Assembly (NCBI GenBank): GCA_025084515.1
Contig: JAJAGP010002200.1
Span: 1 to 64,000, forward strand
From: Ancistrus triradiatus
Lineage: Eukaryota; Chordata; Actinopteri; Siluriformes; Loricariidae
DNA: 64,000 nt
Direction: 5' to 3'
Numbering within the stretch: the stretch's first letter is position 1; every line of letters begins with the position of its first letter. The notes beneath the pieces were generated by a model. It searched no databases, was not told where the DNA came from, and was given only the letters and a program-made list of their open reading frames with translations. The position numbers and the translations under genes were made by a program. Shown piece after piece: positions 37,501 to 39,790 of this stretch.

Positions 37501-37594
37501 GAGCTGAAGACTCAGGCTGATCACTTGACATGGTTGTTTGAGGTCCAGTAGACTTGTTTAAAATTAAGACCCAGAGATTCCTCTCTTGCTGAAC
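448..37594 (-). CDS. NLR family receptor, NACHT-LRR-B30.2, ten exons, apparently intact
   Basis: This is a predicted cytosolic pattern-recognition receptor of the fish NLRC3-like/NLR-B30.2 group. The model joins exons 37494-37594, 28520-30232, 27752-27919, 12777-12947, 10344-10526, 8339-8548, 3535-3702, 3197-3370, 1143-1189 and 448-1070 on the minus strand. All introns show GT-AG. From the NACHT exon to the last LRR exon, each exon starts with one leftover base and ends with two. The linker and B30.2 exons close the frame, and the coding sum is 3495 nt (1164 residues plus stop). Order: short N-terminus (1-13), NACHT with associated helical domains (14-583), six LRR units (585-941), linker, and PRY-SPRY (about 959-1164). 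No CARD or pyrin domain is visible. Domain identity is read from motifs (established family knowledge); function in infection sensing is inference. The introns are swollen by transposons, but no exon is interrupted. Transcript evidence is lacking, and additional LRR exons could have been missed. Confidence 0.85.
1143..1189 (-). CDS. NLR exon 9: linker between LRRs and B30.2
   Basis: A short exon with acceptor CTAACAG and donor T|GTAAGT. It encodes VHGLGERRTIEELRQ plus split codons at both ends. Its 47 nt move the reading phase from the LRR exons to the phase of the B30.2 exon, which supports it as real. Fish NLR-B30.2 genes commonly have a small exon at this place. Confidence 0.8.
1190..1654. 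other. Intron sequence, nothing recognised
   Basis: AT-rich intron sequence with short C runs. No coding, tRNA-like or terminal-repeat signal is visible. Confidence 0.5.
1655..1909. mobile_element. Tc1/mariner-type MITE, about 255 bp
   Basis: The left end reads TACAGTACTGTGCAAAAGTC and the right end is the inverse of the same sequence. Matching inner blocks (GTGGCCTAAGAC, GGTATAATGACC) extend the terminal inverted repeats. TA at the ends fits Tc1/mariner target duplication. A longer relative lies at 27162-27610. It has no coding capacity and would depend on a transposase supplied elsewhere. Confidence 0.75.
1910..2240. other. Intron sequence, nothing recognised
   Basis: AT-rich sequence. 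The longest reading frame (65 codons) has no recognisable features. Confidence 0.4.
2241..2449 (-). repeat. tRNA-derived SINE
   Basis: On the minus strand the head carries a tRNA-like A box (GGCCTAGCGGTTAAGG) and B box (GGGTTCAAATCCC). The body ends in CGCTCTGGATAAGGGCGTC-like sequence and a tail of TTTACATTT-type repeats. The same family recurs at 15900-16108, 45132-45262 and 48284-48451, with a tail fragment at 13645-13700. Transcription would be by RNA polymerase III and mobilisation by a partner LINE. Confidence 0.8.
2450..2837. other. AT-rich intron sequence
   Basis: Very AT-rich, dominated by TTTATT and TATTT words. No gene or element boundary is apparent. Confidence 0.4.
2838..3046 (+). 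repeat. Dispersed repeat (AGGCTGCCCA...GACTTGA family)
   Basis: It begins AGGCTGCCCAATGAGGTTGG and ends near GAATTTGACTTGA. Related copies lie at 28306-28502 (same strand) and, inverted, at 48495-48700 and 50080-50300. The family shares TGCTTGCCACTGTCRCC and a GTAAAGC...GTGACAATG block. The class (SINE or LINE 3' end) cannot be settled from these copies. Confidence 0.65.
3197..3370 (-). CDS. NLR exon 8: LRR unit
   Basis: A 174-nt exon encoding one ribonuclease-inhibitor-type LRR pair. Its features are a leading CNIT turn, LAHALRSNPSHMWELDLSYN and a closing LERL. The acceptor is TTTTTAG and the donor T|GTAAGT. The codon phase matches its neighbours. This unit follows the consensus closely (LxxLDLSxN). 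Confidence 0.88.
3535..3702 (-). CDS. NLR exon 7: LRR unit
   Basis: A 168-nt exon encoding ACKALASALSSSSLRVLDLS, MNYLRDSSMELLSAGL and ACKLETLR, a standard alternating LRR pair. The acceptor is TTATAG and the donor CCG|GTGTGT. Phase is conserved. Confidence 0.88.
3703..3969. other. Intron sequence
   Basis: Nothing recognised. A/T homopolymers are common. Confidence 0.4.
3970..5448 (+). mobile_element. Tc1-like transposon, family A copy 1, inactive
   Basis: Long inverted terminal repeats (about 200 bp) carry AACCCTTTAGAAT, ATTTCTGCATAAATATGACC and GGATCATTTTCC motifs in inverse order at both ends. The left end is eroded. Transposase remnants run on the plus strand: a helix-turn-helix segment near 4306-4536 (GKGTTISKEFGL, QIVYKWRKFK) and a catalytic-core segment near 5034 (QQDNDPKHT, HVLEWPSQ). 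The DDE domain is broken by stops, and a deletion joins WPSQ to the C-terminal PPSRCAGL segment. Similar copies lie at 20089-21688, 38129-39582 and 59607-60320. Confidence 0.88.
5449..5795. repeat. LINE 3'-end-like remnant in anonymous intron
   Basis: At 5560-5612 there is a TTTCCCCATTGTGGGACTAATAAAGG-type end followed by TATCTTATCTA. It resembles the 3' termini of fish non-LTR retrotransposons that prime on short tandem tails; other examples lie near 47870 and 56830. The rest is featureless. Confidence 0.4.
5796..6200. mobile_element. Tc1-like transposon family B, 5' fragment
   Basis: It begins CAGTGGGGTAAAAAAGTATT and continues through the characteristic TIR (GCCACTGATTGTGCAAGTTC, GGAAAATAAGTATTTGGTC). 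It stops around 6190-6200, before the transposase gene would start. It is clearly related to the longer copies at 14752-19555 and 35048-36609. Confidence 0.8.
6355..6530 (+). pseudogene. Tc1-like transposase N-terminal fragment
   Basis: The plus strand reads KKMLPVEIMERVIKLLQEGN followed by DVGRSQSAVSKI and a stop, then CKYKQ. This is the first helix-turn-helix of a Tc1-type transposase of a family different from its neighbours. No downstream catalytic domain follows. Confidence 0.6.
6632..8145 (+). mobile_element. Tc1-like transposon family D, degenerate
   Basis: The left terminal region (CCAGTTCCATTGAAGTTG, AATATGATGATTTGCAAATC, CATATTCAATTGAATACAC) is matched by short relatives at 9732-9895. 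Transposase remnants are in several plus-strand frames: VWSDEST near 7440, FGNHGHCVLR near 7470, LMVRGVLVPM near 7558, and a C-terminal RKIRQRRPRTVEQL-like stretch near 7850. Stops and frameshifts make it non-functional. Confidence 0.75.
8339..8548 (-). CDS. NLR exon 6: LRR unit with C-terminal extension
   Basis: A 210-nt exon with acceptor CTGTCCAG and donor CCGAG|GTTGGT. It encodes LTSCDLHSEGISALISAF, NPSHLRELDLSYT and FRLETLIL. Twelve further residues (VRFDWIEDSPR plus a split codon) precede the donor. It is 36 nt longer than a typical 174-nt LRR exon, yet phase is kept. An alternative donor at 8370 would break phase, so the longer exon is preferred. Confidence 0.82.
8715..9125. repeat. 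Minisatellite, CCATAGCAACCACCTAG-type units
   Basis: An irregular tandem array built from AACACCATAGCAACCACYTAGC and GGAAACCATAGAAACCACC blocks, with variable spacing and higher-order mixing. It lies in the intron between LRR exons 5 and 6. Apparent minus-strand reading frames across it (repeating WFL and GCYGV words) are products of the repeat. Confidence 0.85.
9126..9430 (+). pseudogene. Mariner/Tc1 transposase C-terminal fragment
   Basis: The plus-strand frame near 9205-9260 reads DISPIERLWDVLERSIRTRD, the conserved block around the third catalytic acidic residue of Tc1/mariner transposases (PIExxWxxLxxxI). It is followed by degraded C-terminal sequence. Neither of the first two catalytic Asp regions is present. 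Confidence 0.65.
9431..9731. other. Intron sequence
   Basis: Nothing firm. A short piece near 9680 (AGTTTGTGGACACC) resembles ends of fish Tc1-like elements. Confidence 0.3.
9732..9895. mobile_element. Short MITE related to Tc1 family D
   Basis: The ends are TACAACCCCAATTCC and, inverted, GGAATTAGGGTTGTA. The inner sequence (ACATAATTAAAAACAGAATA, TTGAACATTAAATATC type) matches the left end of the element at 6632. At about 164 bp it is a deletion derivative dependent on a foreign transposase. Confidence 0.75.
9896..10343. other. Intron sequence with old transposon traces
   Basis: The phrase TTCATGAACTGACTTGTTG near 10042 recurs at about 56170 in a Tc1-like remnant, so part of this stretch is probably an old copy of that family. 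No gene is seen. Confidence 0.35.
10344..10526 (-). CDS. NLR exon 5: LRR unit
   Basis: A 183-nt exon with acceptor TTTCCTCAG and donor CTGAG|GTAGAT. It encodes LSGNRQLSDGCCEILAEAL, CLKDLDLSEN and CGVKAAVKLSKGL, and ends IQKLR. The LxxLDLSEN core fits the ribonuclease-inhibitor-type LRR. Phase agrees with the neighbours. Confidence 0.87.
10700..11440. mobile_element. Degenerate inverted-repeat element
   Basis: Blocks at about 10847-10968 and 11008-11130 are diverged direct copies (AAGCTTAAC...CTAATCCCTGCT...GGTCCAAAGGGAAAG). A block at about 11200-11305 is the inverse of the same sequence (GGATCACAGGTTCATCATTT). The left edge has TGGGTATCGAAAACCGTTCC, typical of some fish DNA transposon ends. 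No transposase is seen; the class is unknown. Confidence 0.5.
11580..12555 (+). repeat. Non-LTR retrotransposon 3'-region remnant
   Basis: The sequence ends GCACTTTGGACTACTGCTGTAC, GGTGCTATATAAATAAAGATTA and then AT-rich tail, which resembles 3' UTR ends of fish LINEs. A 43-bp tandem array is embedded at 12114-12328. No reading frame with reverse-transcriptase motifs remains. Confidence 0.45.
12114..12328. repeat. Five-unit 43-bp tandem repeat
   Basis: Five consecutive 43-bp units each start GATCCCAAAC and end CCAGGTACTCTT, with a few substitutions between them. The last unit ends CTCTG. Confidence 0.92.
12556..12776. other. Intron sequence
   Basis: Nothing recognised. Confidence 0.4.
12777..12947 (-). 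CDS. NLR exon 4: LRR unit, atypical start
   Basis: A 171-nt exon with acceptor GATTTTAG and donor CTTTG|GTAAGT. It encodes VPNYFYKMRDPLASALLLN, SHLRELTISNS, VETVEMLARIL-like helix sequence and CRLEKLW. The second half follows the LRR pattern. The first strand is degenerate because the usual LxxCxLT turn is replaced by PNYFYK. Confidence 0.83.
12948..13252. other. Intron sequence
   Basis: About 300 bp without a recognisable element. Confidence 0.35.
13253..13473. mobile_element. Tc1-like family B terminal fragment
   Basis: A terminal inverted repeat in the inward-to-outward sense: CCAAATACTTATTTTCCACC, AACTTGCACAATCAGTGGC and a final GCCCCACTG. Only about 220 bp of the element survives, and it abuts a TA microsatellite. 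Confidence 0.8.
13474..13530. repeat. (TA)n microsatellite
   Basis: An uninterrupted TA dinucleotide run of about 55 bp, followed by poly-T and poly-C. It directly follows a Tc1 end (whose target is TA). Confidence 0.95.
13645..13700 (+). repeat. SINE tail fragment
   Basis: AGTTGTAAGTCGCTTTGGAT followed by AAAGGCGTCTGCTAAATGC matches the 3' half of the tRNA-derived SINE seen at 2241-2449. Confidence 0.7.
13740..14170 (-). mobile_element. Tc1-like transposase C-terminal remnant
   Basis: Minus-strand sequence reads WPSHDLNEESI, then NLTELEQFCKGEWANIPQSS and KAKGGSTKH, the C-terminal end of a Tc1-type transposase. The residue before the third catalytic acid is altered, and upstream catalytic blocks are not readable. 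The continuation to 14170 is antisense transposon-like sequence. Confidence 0.7.
14171..14751. other. Intron sequence with a 70-bp imperfect palindrome
   Basis: Around 14213-14285, TTGTGTTACCATCCAGTAA is matched by inverted CTACTGGATAGTAACACAA, with a pair of ACTAGT/ACTAGTA motifs between. Otherwise it is anonymous. Confidence 0.6.
15900..16108 (-). repeat. tRNA-derived SINE inserted in Tc1
   Basis: Same family as 2241-2449. AAACAT at 15894-15899 and again at 16109-16114 is a candidate target duplication. The Tc1 sequence is continuous across it (ACGAAACAT...CACTGCTC), so the SINE is younger than the Tc1 copy. The reverse-oriented B box is GGATTTAAACCCC-like, one of several substitutions. 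Confidence 0.85.
16144..16659 (-). repeat. 3' LTR of the non-autonomous element
   Basis: 516 bp. It contains AATAAA on the minus strand (in CAATAAAGC, near 16205). Relative to the other LTR it lacks about 34 bp beside the GGACAGGAGG site near 16430. Otherwise the two are nearly identical, pointing to recent insertion. Confidence 0.92.
16660..17330 (-). CDS. Downstream repeat-coded reading frame of the non-autonomous element
   Basis: A minus-strand frame stays open through 17330-16386, running into the LTR. It consists mainly of LLSSIPSTA (9 residues), SSTTLLVSLT (10) and SSSSLASVP (9) repeats. It lies in a different frame from the gag-like ORF and lacks an in-frame ATG at its head. Whether it is translated is doubtful; it may be non-coding sequence kept open by triplet-period repeats. 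Confidence 0.4.
17327..18660 (-). CDS. Gag-like fragment fused to Ser/Ala/Pro-rich tandem repeats
   Basis: On the minus strand the start of the interior reads RFFGDPANCWPFVERCQQFF, then FPFETEYARVSFVVLHLTG and ALTWANHLWP, the matrix/capsid-like region of Ty3/gypsy gag. After about 90 residues it passes into repeats: SLASEPLVLDTRTS-type (16 residues), PTPAPRTFV (9), ASRASAVPVA (10) and RDPARERLF-type (10). No CCHC knuckle is seen. An ATG lies 15 nt after the LTR (18663) but in another frame, so the gag fragment has no in-frame ATG. A deletion probably joined the leader to mid-gag. The frame ends at a TGA arising in a variant repeat unit. Confidence 0.6.
18679..19228 (-). repeat. 5' LTR of the non-autonomous element
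   Basis: 550 bp, same ends as its partner. It retains the segment GGCATGGACGGACACGG near 18957 that the other LTR has lost. It ends TGTTACA on the minus strand, followed by a 15-nt leader before an ATG. Confidence 0.92.
19556..20088. other. Intron sequence, nothing recognised
   Basis: About 530 bp between two Tc1 elements with no coding or repeat signature that I can identify. Confidence 0.4.
20089..21688 (-). mobile_element. Tc1-like family A, nearly full length, inactive
   Basis: Both TIRs are present: CAGTGGTGCCTGAAAGTTTG at the left and the inverse GCACCATTG at the right, with TA at each edge. The minus-strand transposase is largely readable in pieces. ARTKEISEELRKRVADAHQ (near 21320) starts it; a frameshift follows GKGYK. 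QIVYKWRKFKTIVTLPRSG and ARRVIVGDVTKDPRV (20861-21196) form the second DNA-binding part, with GRVTRRKPLLSKKNI. The antisense of QQDNDPKHTSRSTKEW lies near 20600. Stops and frameshifts make it non-autonomous. Confidence 0.9.
21760..22097. mobile_element. MITE, pogo/Tigger-like ends
   Basis: The left end TACAGTGGTACCTCGGTTCTC and the right end (inverse of TACAATCTGAGGTACTCG) form an imperfect terminal inverted repeat with TA boundaries. The CAGTGGTACCTCGG start is known from pogo/Tigger-type elements. No transposase is present. Confidence 0.6.
22218..22597 (-). repeat. 3' LTR of the chromovirus-type element
   Basis: 380 bp with TG...CA ends. It contains about three tandem copies of a unit of roughly 52 bp (TGTCATGTGACTGTGAG, then GTGCGGGTGCGATCAGT). 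AATAAA on the minus strand lies near 22276. Confidence 0.93.
22426..22985 (-). CDS. Pol C-terminal chromodomain segment
   Basis: Reads FHVSLIKPW, then VRRLLDSRRRGSRIQYLVNW, EGYGPEEQCWVEAEDVLDP and LLIRDFHCAHP. This is a chromodomain with its aromatic positions (YLVNWEGY, CWVEAEDV; here C replaces the usual T/S before W). In chromoviruses it directs integration to marked chromatin. The reading frame ends within the LTR, where repeats supply the last codons. Confidence 0.85.
22986..23995 (-). pseudogene. Integrase, frameshifted
   Basis: The zinc-binding part is visible in one frame (HQLLTARYWWKN, VASCSICAQCKT) with core start HIAVDFVTDLPLSDG (first catalytic Asp), about 23660-23995. It continues in a second frame from about 23640 downward: LFGIPEDIVSDWGPQFVPTV (second Asp, DRG changed to DWG) and SSGYHPESNGQCECSNQEL (third catalytic Glu kept, the usual VER replaced by CEC). 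The frame change makes the protein non-functional as it stands. Confidence 0.85.
23968..24393 (-). pseudogene. RNase H and connection domain, frameshifted from RT
   Basis: Reads FFSHKLTPAERNYNVGDREL, LAIKLALEEWRHWLEGSKH, VFTDHKNLEYLRSAKRLNAH and ITYRPGSKNAKADALSR, the Ty3/gypsy RNase H. It is one frame away from the reverse transcriptase; the shift coincides with an eight-base A run (T run in sense) near 24379-24386. Confidence 0.88.
24374..25507 (-). CDS. Reverse transcriptase
   Basis: A complete RT core. EEKAMQDYITEYLALGFIRQ and FFFVPKKDSGLRPTIDYRRL (fingers) come first. WFTKLDLRNAYNLIRMKEGD follows with the first Asp, then YEYLVMPFGLANTPSVFQ and FVIVYLDDILIFS (YLDD catalytic pair). LQRFLGFANFYRRFI and the RNase H start ILEVDASSVGIGAVLSQRL close it. 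All catalytic residues look intact. Only the downstream frameshift breaks the polyprotein. There is no ATG of its own, so it was made as part of a Gag-Pol precursor. Confidence 0.92.
   Translation of the reverse strand: MADAPLPCNVPGEYRDLAPVFGEGTAARLPPHRAYDCAIDLIPDAPLPKARLYPLSPAEEKAMQDYITEYLALGFIRQSTSPVSAGFFFVPKKDSGLRPTIDYRRLNLITRKYAYPLPLVPAALELLCAAHWFTKLDLRNAYNLIRMKEGDEWKTAFSTSSGHYEYLVMPFGLANTPSVFQSFINDVLRDMLGRFVIVYLDDILIFSPDLDTHTAHVRMVLERLLLHHLRVKAEKCEFHTQSIDYLGYIISPSGVAMDDAKVTAVLSWPTPKTIKELQRFLGFANFYRRFILNFSRMTAPLTSLLRDKPRALRWSKEAEQAFVALKCAFTQAPVLGHPDPKRPFILEVDASSVGIGAVLSQRLGDPLKLRPIAFFFS
25568..26470 (-). CDS. Gag C-terminal part, CCHC knuckle and protease
   Basis: Starts in frame with TWATAVWSQQGAEVRDYGRF and AFQHPREGRSAGELLLRLRQ. 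It continues through TLAAQSGWNSTAFHSAFHQG to the zinc knuckle CCYCGSNRHLRPSC (CCHC spacing intact). It then reaches the protease ALIDSGAQGNFI (D-S-G) and the ILGIPWLHLHDP flap region. A stop at 25568 separates it from pol. Upstream gag sequence is lost. Confidence 0.88.
   Translation of the reverse strand, partial: WATAVWSQQGAEVRDYGRFLSAFRLAFQHPREGRSAGELLLRLRQGRRSAVEYTLQFRTLAAQSGWNSTAFHSAFHQGLRPDLQRELAGRDLDLALEDLITLAIRMDQLLQTRPSTASRSPPSLAARESSPPLEDMELAGTHLPSEERRRRFGMGLCCYCGSNRHLRPSCDLAPSRQASLIPSFTLPVILQLAHAELSLTALIDSGAQGNFIADHLVTQWNIPCTPLLSSRRITTADGQPLGSGFLTRVTDPVCLLTSATHVESISLFPVASLAYPIILGIPWLHLHDPHISWSSRELVR
26431..26601 (-). pseudogene. Gag N-terminal coiled-coil fragment
   Basis: ATG at 26601, 16 nt after the 5' LTR. 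It encodes 56 residues including SLEQQLGDLRAQLEEVARAV, a short coiled coil typical of the gag start. Within the last 15 codons the other frame already reads TWATAVW. The normal middle of gag (FxGDP...LLTGxAL) has therefore been deleted out of frame. Confidence 0.85.
26618..27048 (-). repeat. 5' LTR of the chromovirus-type element
   Basis: 431 bp. It carries one more copy of the roughly 52-bp internal unit than the 3' LTR, accounting for the length difference. The remainder is almost identical, implying a young insertion with post-insertion repeat change. Confidence 0.93.
27162..27610. mobile_element. Tc1/mariner-type element related to the 1655 MITE
   Basis: TACAGTACTGTGCAAAAGTC starts the left end, and the inverse (GTGGCCTAAGACTTTAGCA) ends the right, with GGTATAATGACCATATATAA repeated inversely inside. 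The middle (about 27320-27480) is antisense transposase-like debris with no open frame. Confidence 0.75.
27752..27919 (-). CDS. NLR exon 3: first LRR unit, divergent
   Basis: A 168-nt exon with acceptor TCTGTCTTAG and donor CTCAG|GTAGAC. It encodes LCECTDLMWALLACALRSP, NSIREIDIEDH, LLIAEGLKSP and CKVEVLR. The LRR periodicity is present but weak (EIDIEDH for ELDLSYN). Phase fits both neighbours. Confidence 0.82.
28060..28262 (+). pseudogene. Tc1-like transposase N-terminal fragment
   Basis: The plus strand at 28181 onward reads MGHKADVNDWQKGMIVFPRP, the start of a Tc1-type transposase (MGKKADLTDFQKGMIV-like), soon ended by a stop. The preceding TATAAATACCTGCAGGG could be its old promoter region. 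Confidence 0.6.
28306..28502 (+). repeat. Dispersed repeat (AGGCTGCCCA family)
   Basis: AGGCTGCCCAAGGAGGTTGG through TGACTTAACTTGA. It is the best conserved of the four copies in the window (others at 2838, 48495 and 50080). Confidence 0.7.
28520..30232 (-). CDS. NLR exon 2: NACHT and associated helical domains
   Basis: A 1713-nt exon with acceptor CCTTTGTAG and donor CTCAG|GTAGGC. An N-terminal helical stretch (EDHLDEHTLLMRSLLRERLK) precedes NACHT. Walker A is GLSGIGKTT (residues 101-109 of the model) with VLDWAEG after it. Walker B is MLFVLDGLSK (170-179); the usual second and third acids (DGLDE) are S and K here. The sensor-1 position reads IWACVKEES instead of a T(S/T)RP-like motif. The winged-helix/NAD2 region has FTHQIVQAYLSALYV (about 386-400). 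Nucleotide-dependent oligomerisation is the family role; the substitutions suggest weak hydrolysis. No stop or indel occurs across the exon. Confidence 0.92.
30276..30392. repeat. 117-bp direct repeat, copy 1
   Basis: Begins CATTAACGCAGGTAATG and ends AGTCGTTGGAAT at the first base before the LTR. By eye it differs from the copy at 33411-33527 at 11 of 117 positions. Confidence 0.9.
30393..31352 (+). repeat. 5' LTR, long and GC-rich
   Basis: Begins TGTTAGAACCCC and ends GCCGTAACA. It contains CTTAAAAAGCC (possible TATA-like position), a GAGGTAACCGCTAGGGCC block shared with the solo LTR at 44126, and AATAAA near 31284. CCTGGTTCGATCCCAGCC near 31200 resembles a tRNA B box. Confidence 0.85.
31369..31731 (+). 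pseudogene. Gag N-terminal fragment
   Basis: ATG 16 nt after the LTR. It encodes HEQQLTALTQQMEFLGAAIK (coiled coil) and a proline-rich linker. It then reads SEWLT and stops where gag would continue. The following gag pieces (YAIEFQTLAAECGWNEAALM, near 31890) lie in another frame. The FxGDP region is deleted. Confidence 0.75.
32203..32703 (+). pseudogene. Protease remnant
   Basis: Reads WVHSRAEGNFIDATLASQLG and LVLGYPWLHVHNP. The retropepsin active site DSG is replaced by HSR, so catalysis is lost. The rest of the fold pattern is recognisable. Confidence 0.75.
32820..33390 (+). pseudogene. Reverse transcriptase remnant
   Basis: Pieces YIKEALSLGFIRPFFSP, FVAKKDGSLHSCIDYWGLK, YLVMPFGLMNTPAVFQRF, FVYLDNILIFSPS and FLGFVVSEGALRMDPAKI occur with several stops. 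A deletion removes the segment with the first catalytic Asp (between DYWGLK and YLVMPFG), and YLDD is changed to YLDN. Inactive. Confidence 0.85.
33411..33527. repeat. 117-bp direct repeat, copy 2
   Basis: CATTAGCGCAGTTAATATG to AGTCGTTGTAAT, parallel to copy 1 at 30276-30392. It lies just after the truncated end of the Ty3/gypsy fragment. Confidence 0.9.
33565..35045 (+). mobile_element. Tc1-like transposon family C, internally deleted
   Basis: Long TIRs of about 210 bp. The left end is TACAGTGCCTTGCAAAAGTA and the right end its inverse, sharing the TATTCGGCCCCCTTGA motif. TA flanks both sides. It is well preserved and directly abuts another Tc1 at 35048. It encodes a transposase with an internal deletion (33960-34658). 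Confidence 0.93.
33960..34658 (+). pseudogene. Tc1-type transposase lacking the middle of its catalytic domain
   Basis: ATG at 33960. HTRQVRDTVVEKFKAGFGYK and KISQALNISRSTVQAIILKW form the first helix-turn-helix. PRPGRPSKLS is the GRPR-like linker, and TAEVGDSVHRTTISRTLHNS the second. The first catalytic Asp is in KVLWSDELFG. After GAKYR the frame jumps into QVKVQTRIQSRI, which in another frame is the DQNPIKNLW-like region. The QQDNDPKHT block with the second catalytic Asp is deleted and the third acid is out of frame. It cannot transpose on its own but could bind TIRs. Confidence 0.88.
35048..36609 (-). mobile_element. Tc1-like transposon family B, nearly full length
   Basis: TIRs start CAGTGGTGCAAAAAGGTATT and end TTTTTTGCCCCACTG, with TA at both edges. 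It is the best copy of family B in the window. The transposase is on the minus strand with two frameshifts. Confidence 0.93.
35257..36255 (-). pseudogene. Tc1-type transposase, family B, two frameshifts
   Basis: The N-terminal frame (about 36255-36100) includes KGLSKDTRKKTVDLQKAGKS and VGVKKSTVGAIVRKWKTYK. A small deletion at the linker shifts frame. The main frame (36102 downward) carries DLQRAGTKVTKAIISNTLRR, IMWSDETKIELFGKNSTRRV, QHDNDPKHTARATKE and PSQSPDLNPIENLWRELK, so all three catalytic acids (D, D, E) are readable in one frame. After QRQPHH another shift scrambles the C-terminus. Confidence 0.9.
36610..37493. other. Intron 1 sequence, unidentified
   Basis: About 880 bp. The portion 36660-36900 has an unusually even base composition and resembles antisense transposon sequence (phrases such as GATGTTGCAGCTGGGTCTGT), but no transposase motif can be shown. 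Confidence 0.35.
37494..37594 (-). CDS. NLR exon 1: start codon and short N-terminus
   Basis: The acceptor GGCATGAACAG allows an exon start at 37594. ATG is at 37531 and the donor is GTGAG|GTACGT. It encodes MSSDQPESSAPV and a split codon that becomes Ser when joined to 30232. Only this phase makes the NACHT exon's EDHLDEH read continuously. Upstream codons are also open, so an earlier start in another exon is not excluded. Short acidic/Ser-Pro starts of this kind are common in fish NLRs. Confidence 0.75.
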
Positions 37595-37689
37595 CTGTTC
37601 ATGCCAAAGAAACATAAAGATCATTGACCTGTTATATTTGCCGTTGCAGTCTCTGTACATCTAGGCTGTACATCTAGAGCTAGCAATGA

Positions 37690-38060
37690 AATTTAAAAAA
37701 CTACATAGTGATGTGATTTCAAACAGGTAATGTCAACAAGTGATTATAATCATGATTTGGTAAAAAAAGCAGCATCCAGTAAAGGCAGAGAAATTGAGGA
37801 GTAAAAATGGGCAGAGGATCTCCAGTTTATCAACAAATGTGTGAGAAAATTACTGAAATGTTTCAAAACAATGATCCTCAAAGAAAGACTGGAAGGGATT
37901 TATATATTTCTTACTCTACAGTGCATAATATCATTAAACGATTCAAGGAACCTGGAGGAATTTCATTGAGTAAAATACCATCCACACTGTTATCAGGAAC
38001 TGTTATAAAGCACCTGTTCTGTACATAGCATATCACTCACTGTTTGTATCCACTGTCTGT
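37690..38060 (+). mobile_element. Tc1 family D-like fragment
   Basis: ATGGGCAGAGGATCTCCAGT with YQQMCEKITEMFQNNDPQRK and ISYSTVHNIIKRFKEPG reads as a transposase N-terminus. The preceding sequence (GATTATAATCATGATTTGG) recurs at 39730, and the coding part recurs near 45275. Confidence 0.65.
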
Positions 38061-38128
38061 TCGACCCTAAATCACTGTAAATAAACTTCTCACTTGCATT
38101 TATAGCCGCCTCAGTCTCCTTCCATGTA

Positions 38129-39582
38129 CGGTGGTGCTTGAAAGTTTGTGAATCCTTTAGGATTTTCTATATTTCTGCATAAATATGGCTTAAAACATCA
38201 TCAGATTTTCACACAAGTCCTAAAAGTACATAAAGAGAACCCAGTTAAACAAATGAGACAAAAATATTATACTTGGTCATTTACTTATTGAGGAAAATAA
38301 TCCAATATTACATATTAGTGAGTGGCAAAAGTATGTGAACCTTTGCTTTCAGTATCTGGTGTGACCCCCCTGTGCAGCAATAACTGCAGCTAAATGTTTC
38401 CTGTAACTGTTGATCAGTCCTTCACAAAGGCTTGGAGGAATTTTAGCCCATTCCTTCTTCTTCATTCCATTCTTCGTCTTTAAACATTCTTTGGTAGAAC
38501 GGCTTGTGTGCTTAGGGTGCGTTGTCTTGCTGCATGACCCACCTTCTCTTGAGATTCAGTGTCATAGACAGATGTCCTGACATTTTTCCTTTAGAATTCT
38601 CTGATATCATTCGAATTCATTGTTCCATCAATGGTCCAGGACCCAGATGCAGCAAAACAAGCCCAAACCATGATACAACCCCCACCACTATGTTTCACAG
38701 ATTGGATAAGGTTCTTATGCTGGAATGCATGTTTTTTCCTTTCCTACAAACATAACGCGCTTTTCTTTTAAAACCAAAAAAAGTTCTATTTTGGTCTCTC
38801 CATCATCTATTCTGGTCCACGTGATCTTTAGCAAACTGCAGACGAGCAGCAATGTTCTTTTTGGAGAGCAGTGGCTTTCTCCTTGCAACCCTGCCATGCA
38901 CACCATGGTTTGTTCAGTGTTCTTTTCTGATGGTGGACTCAATGAACATTAACCATTAGCCAATGTGAGAGAAGCTTCAGTTGCTTAGAAGTTACCCTGG
39001 GATTCTTTGTGACCTCGCCAACTATTACATGCTTTGCTCTTGGAGTGATCTTTGTTGGTCAACCACTCCTGGGGAGGGTAACAATGGTCTTGAATTTTCT
39101 CCATTTGTACACAATCTGTCTGACTGTGGATTGGTGGAGGCCAAACTCTTTAGAGATGGTTTTGTAACCTTTTCCAGCCTGATGAGCATCAACAACTCTT
39201 TTTCTGAGATCCTCAGAAATCTCCTTTGTTCGTGCCATGATACACTTCCACAAACATGTGTTGTGAAGAGCAGACTTTGATGGATCCTTGTTCTTACACT
39301 GAATAAGAACATAACTAAATATACTAAATAAAACACCTGAATAATTTCACCTTCAAATTAACTGCTAATCCTAGAGGTTCACATACTTTTGCCACTCACT
39401 AATATGTAATATTGGATCATTTTCCTCAATAAATAAATGAGCAAGTATGATATTTTTGTCTCATTTGTTTAACTGGGTTCTCTTTATCTACTTTTAGGAC
39501 TTGTGTGAAAATCTGATGATGTTTTAGGTCATATTTATGCAGAAATATAGAAAATTCTAAAGGGTTCACAAACTTTCAAGCA
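38129..39582 (-). mobile_element. Tc1-like family A, degenerate
   Basis: TIRs GTGGTGCTTGAAAGTTTGTG at left, inverse at right. Minus-strand transposase start is ARTKEISEDLRKRVVDAHQA with GKGYKTISKEFGLHQSTV and YKWRKFKTIVTLPRSG intact near 39059-39253. The catalytic part contains deletions and many single-base indels (38460-38930). Confidence 0.9.
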
Positions 39583-39589
39583 TTTTTTC

Positions 39590-39790
39590 ATTTATTAATA
39601 AACATCCAGTCCTGCATTTCAGGCCTGCAACACATTCCAAAAAACTGGGACGTGGCAATTTATGGCTAGTAATGAGGTAAAGAAAAAAAACAATGATGTG
39701 ATTTGAACAGGTGATGTCAACAGGTGATTATAATCATGATTCGGTACAAAAGCAGCATCCAGGAAAGGCCTGAAAGGGAATGGCACTTGG
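39590..39790. mobile_element. Tc1 family D-like fragment
   Basis: Contains CAACACATTCCAAAAAACTG near 39630 and GGTGATTATAATCATGATTC near 39722, both matching other family D pieces in the window. Confidence 0.5.
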
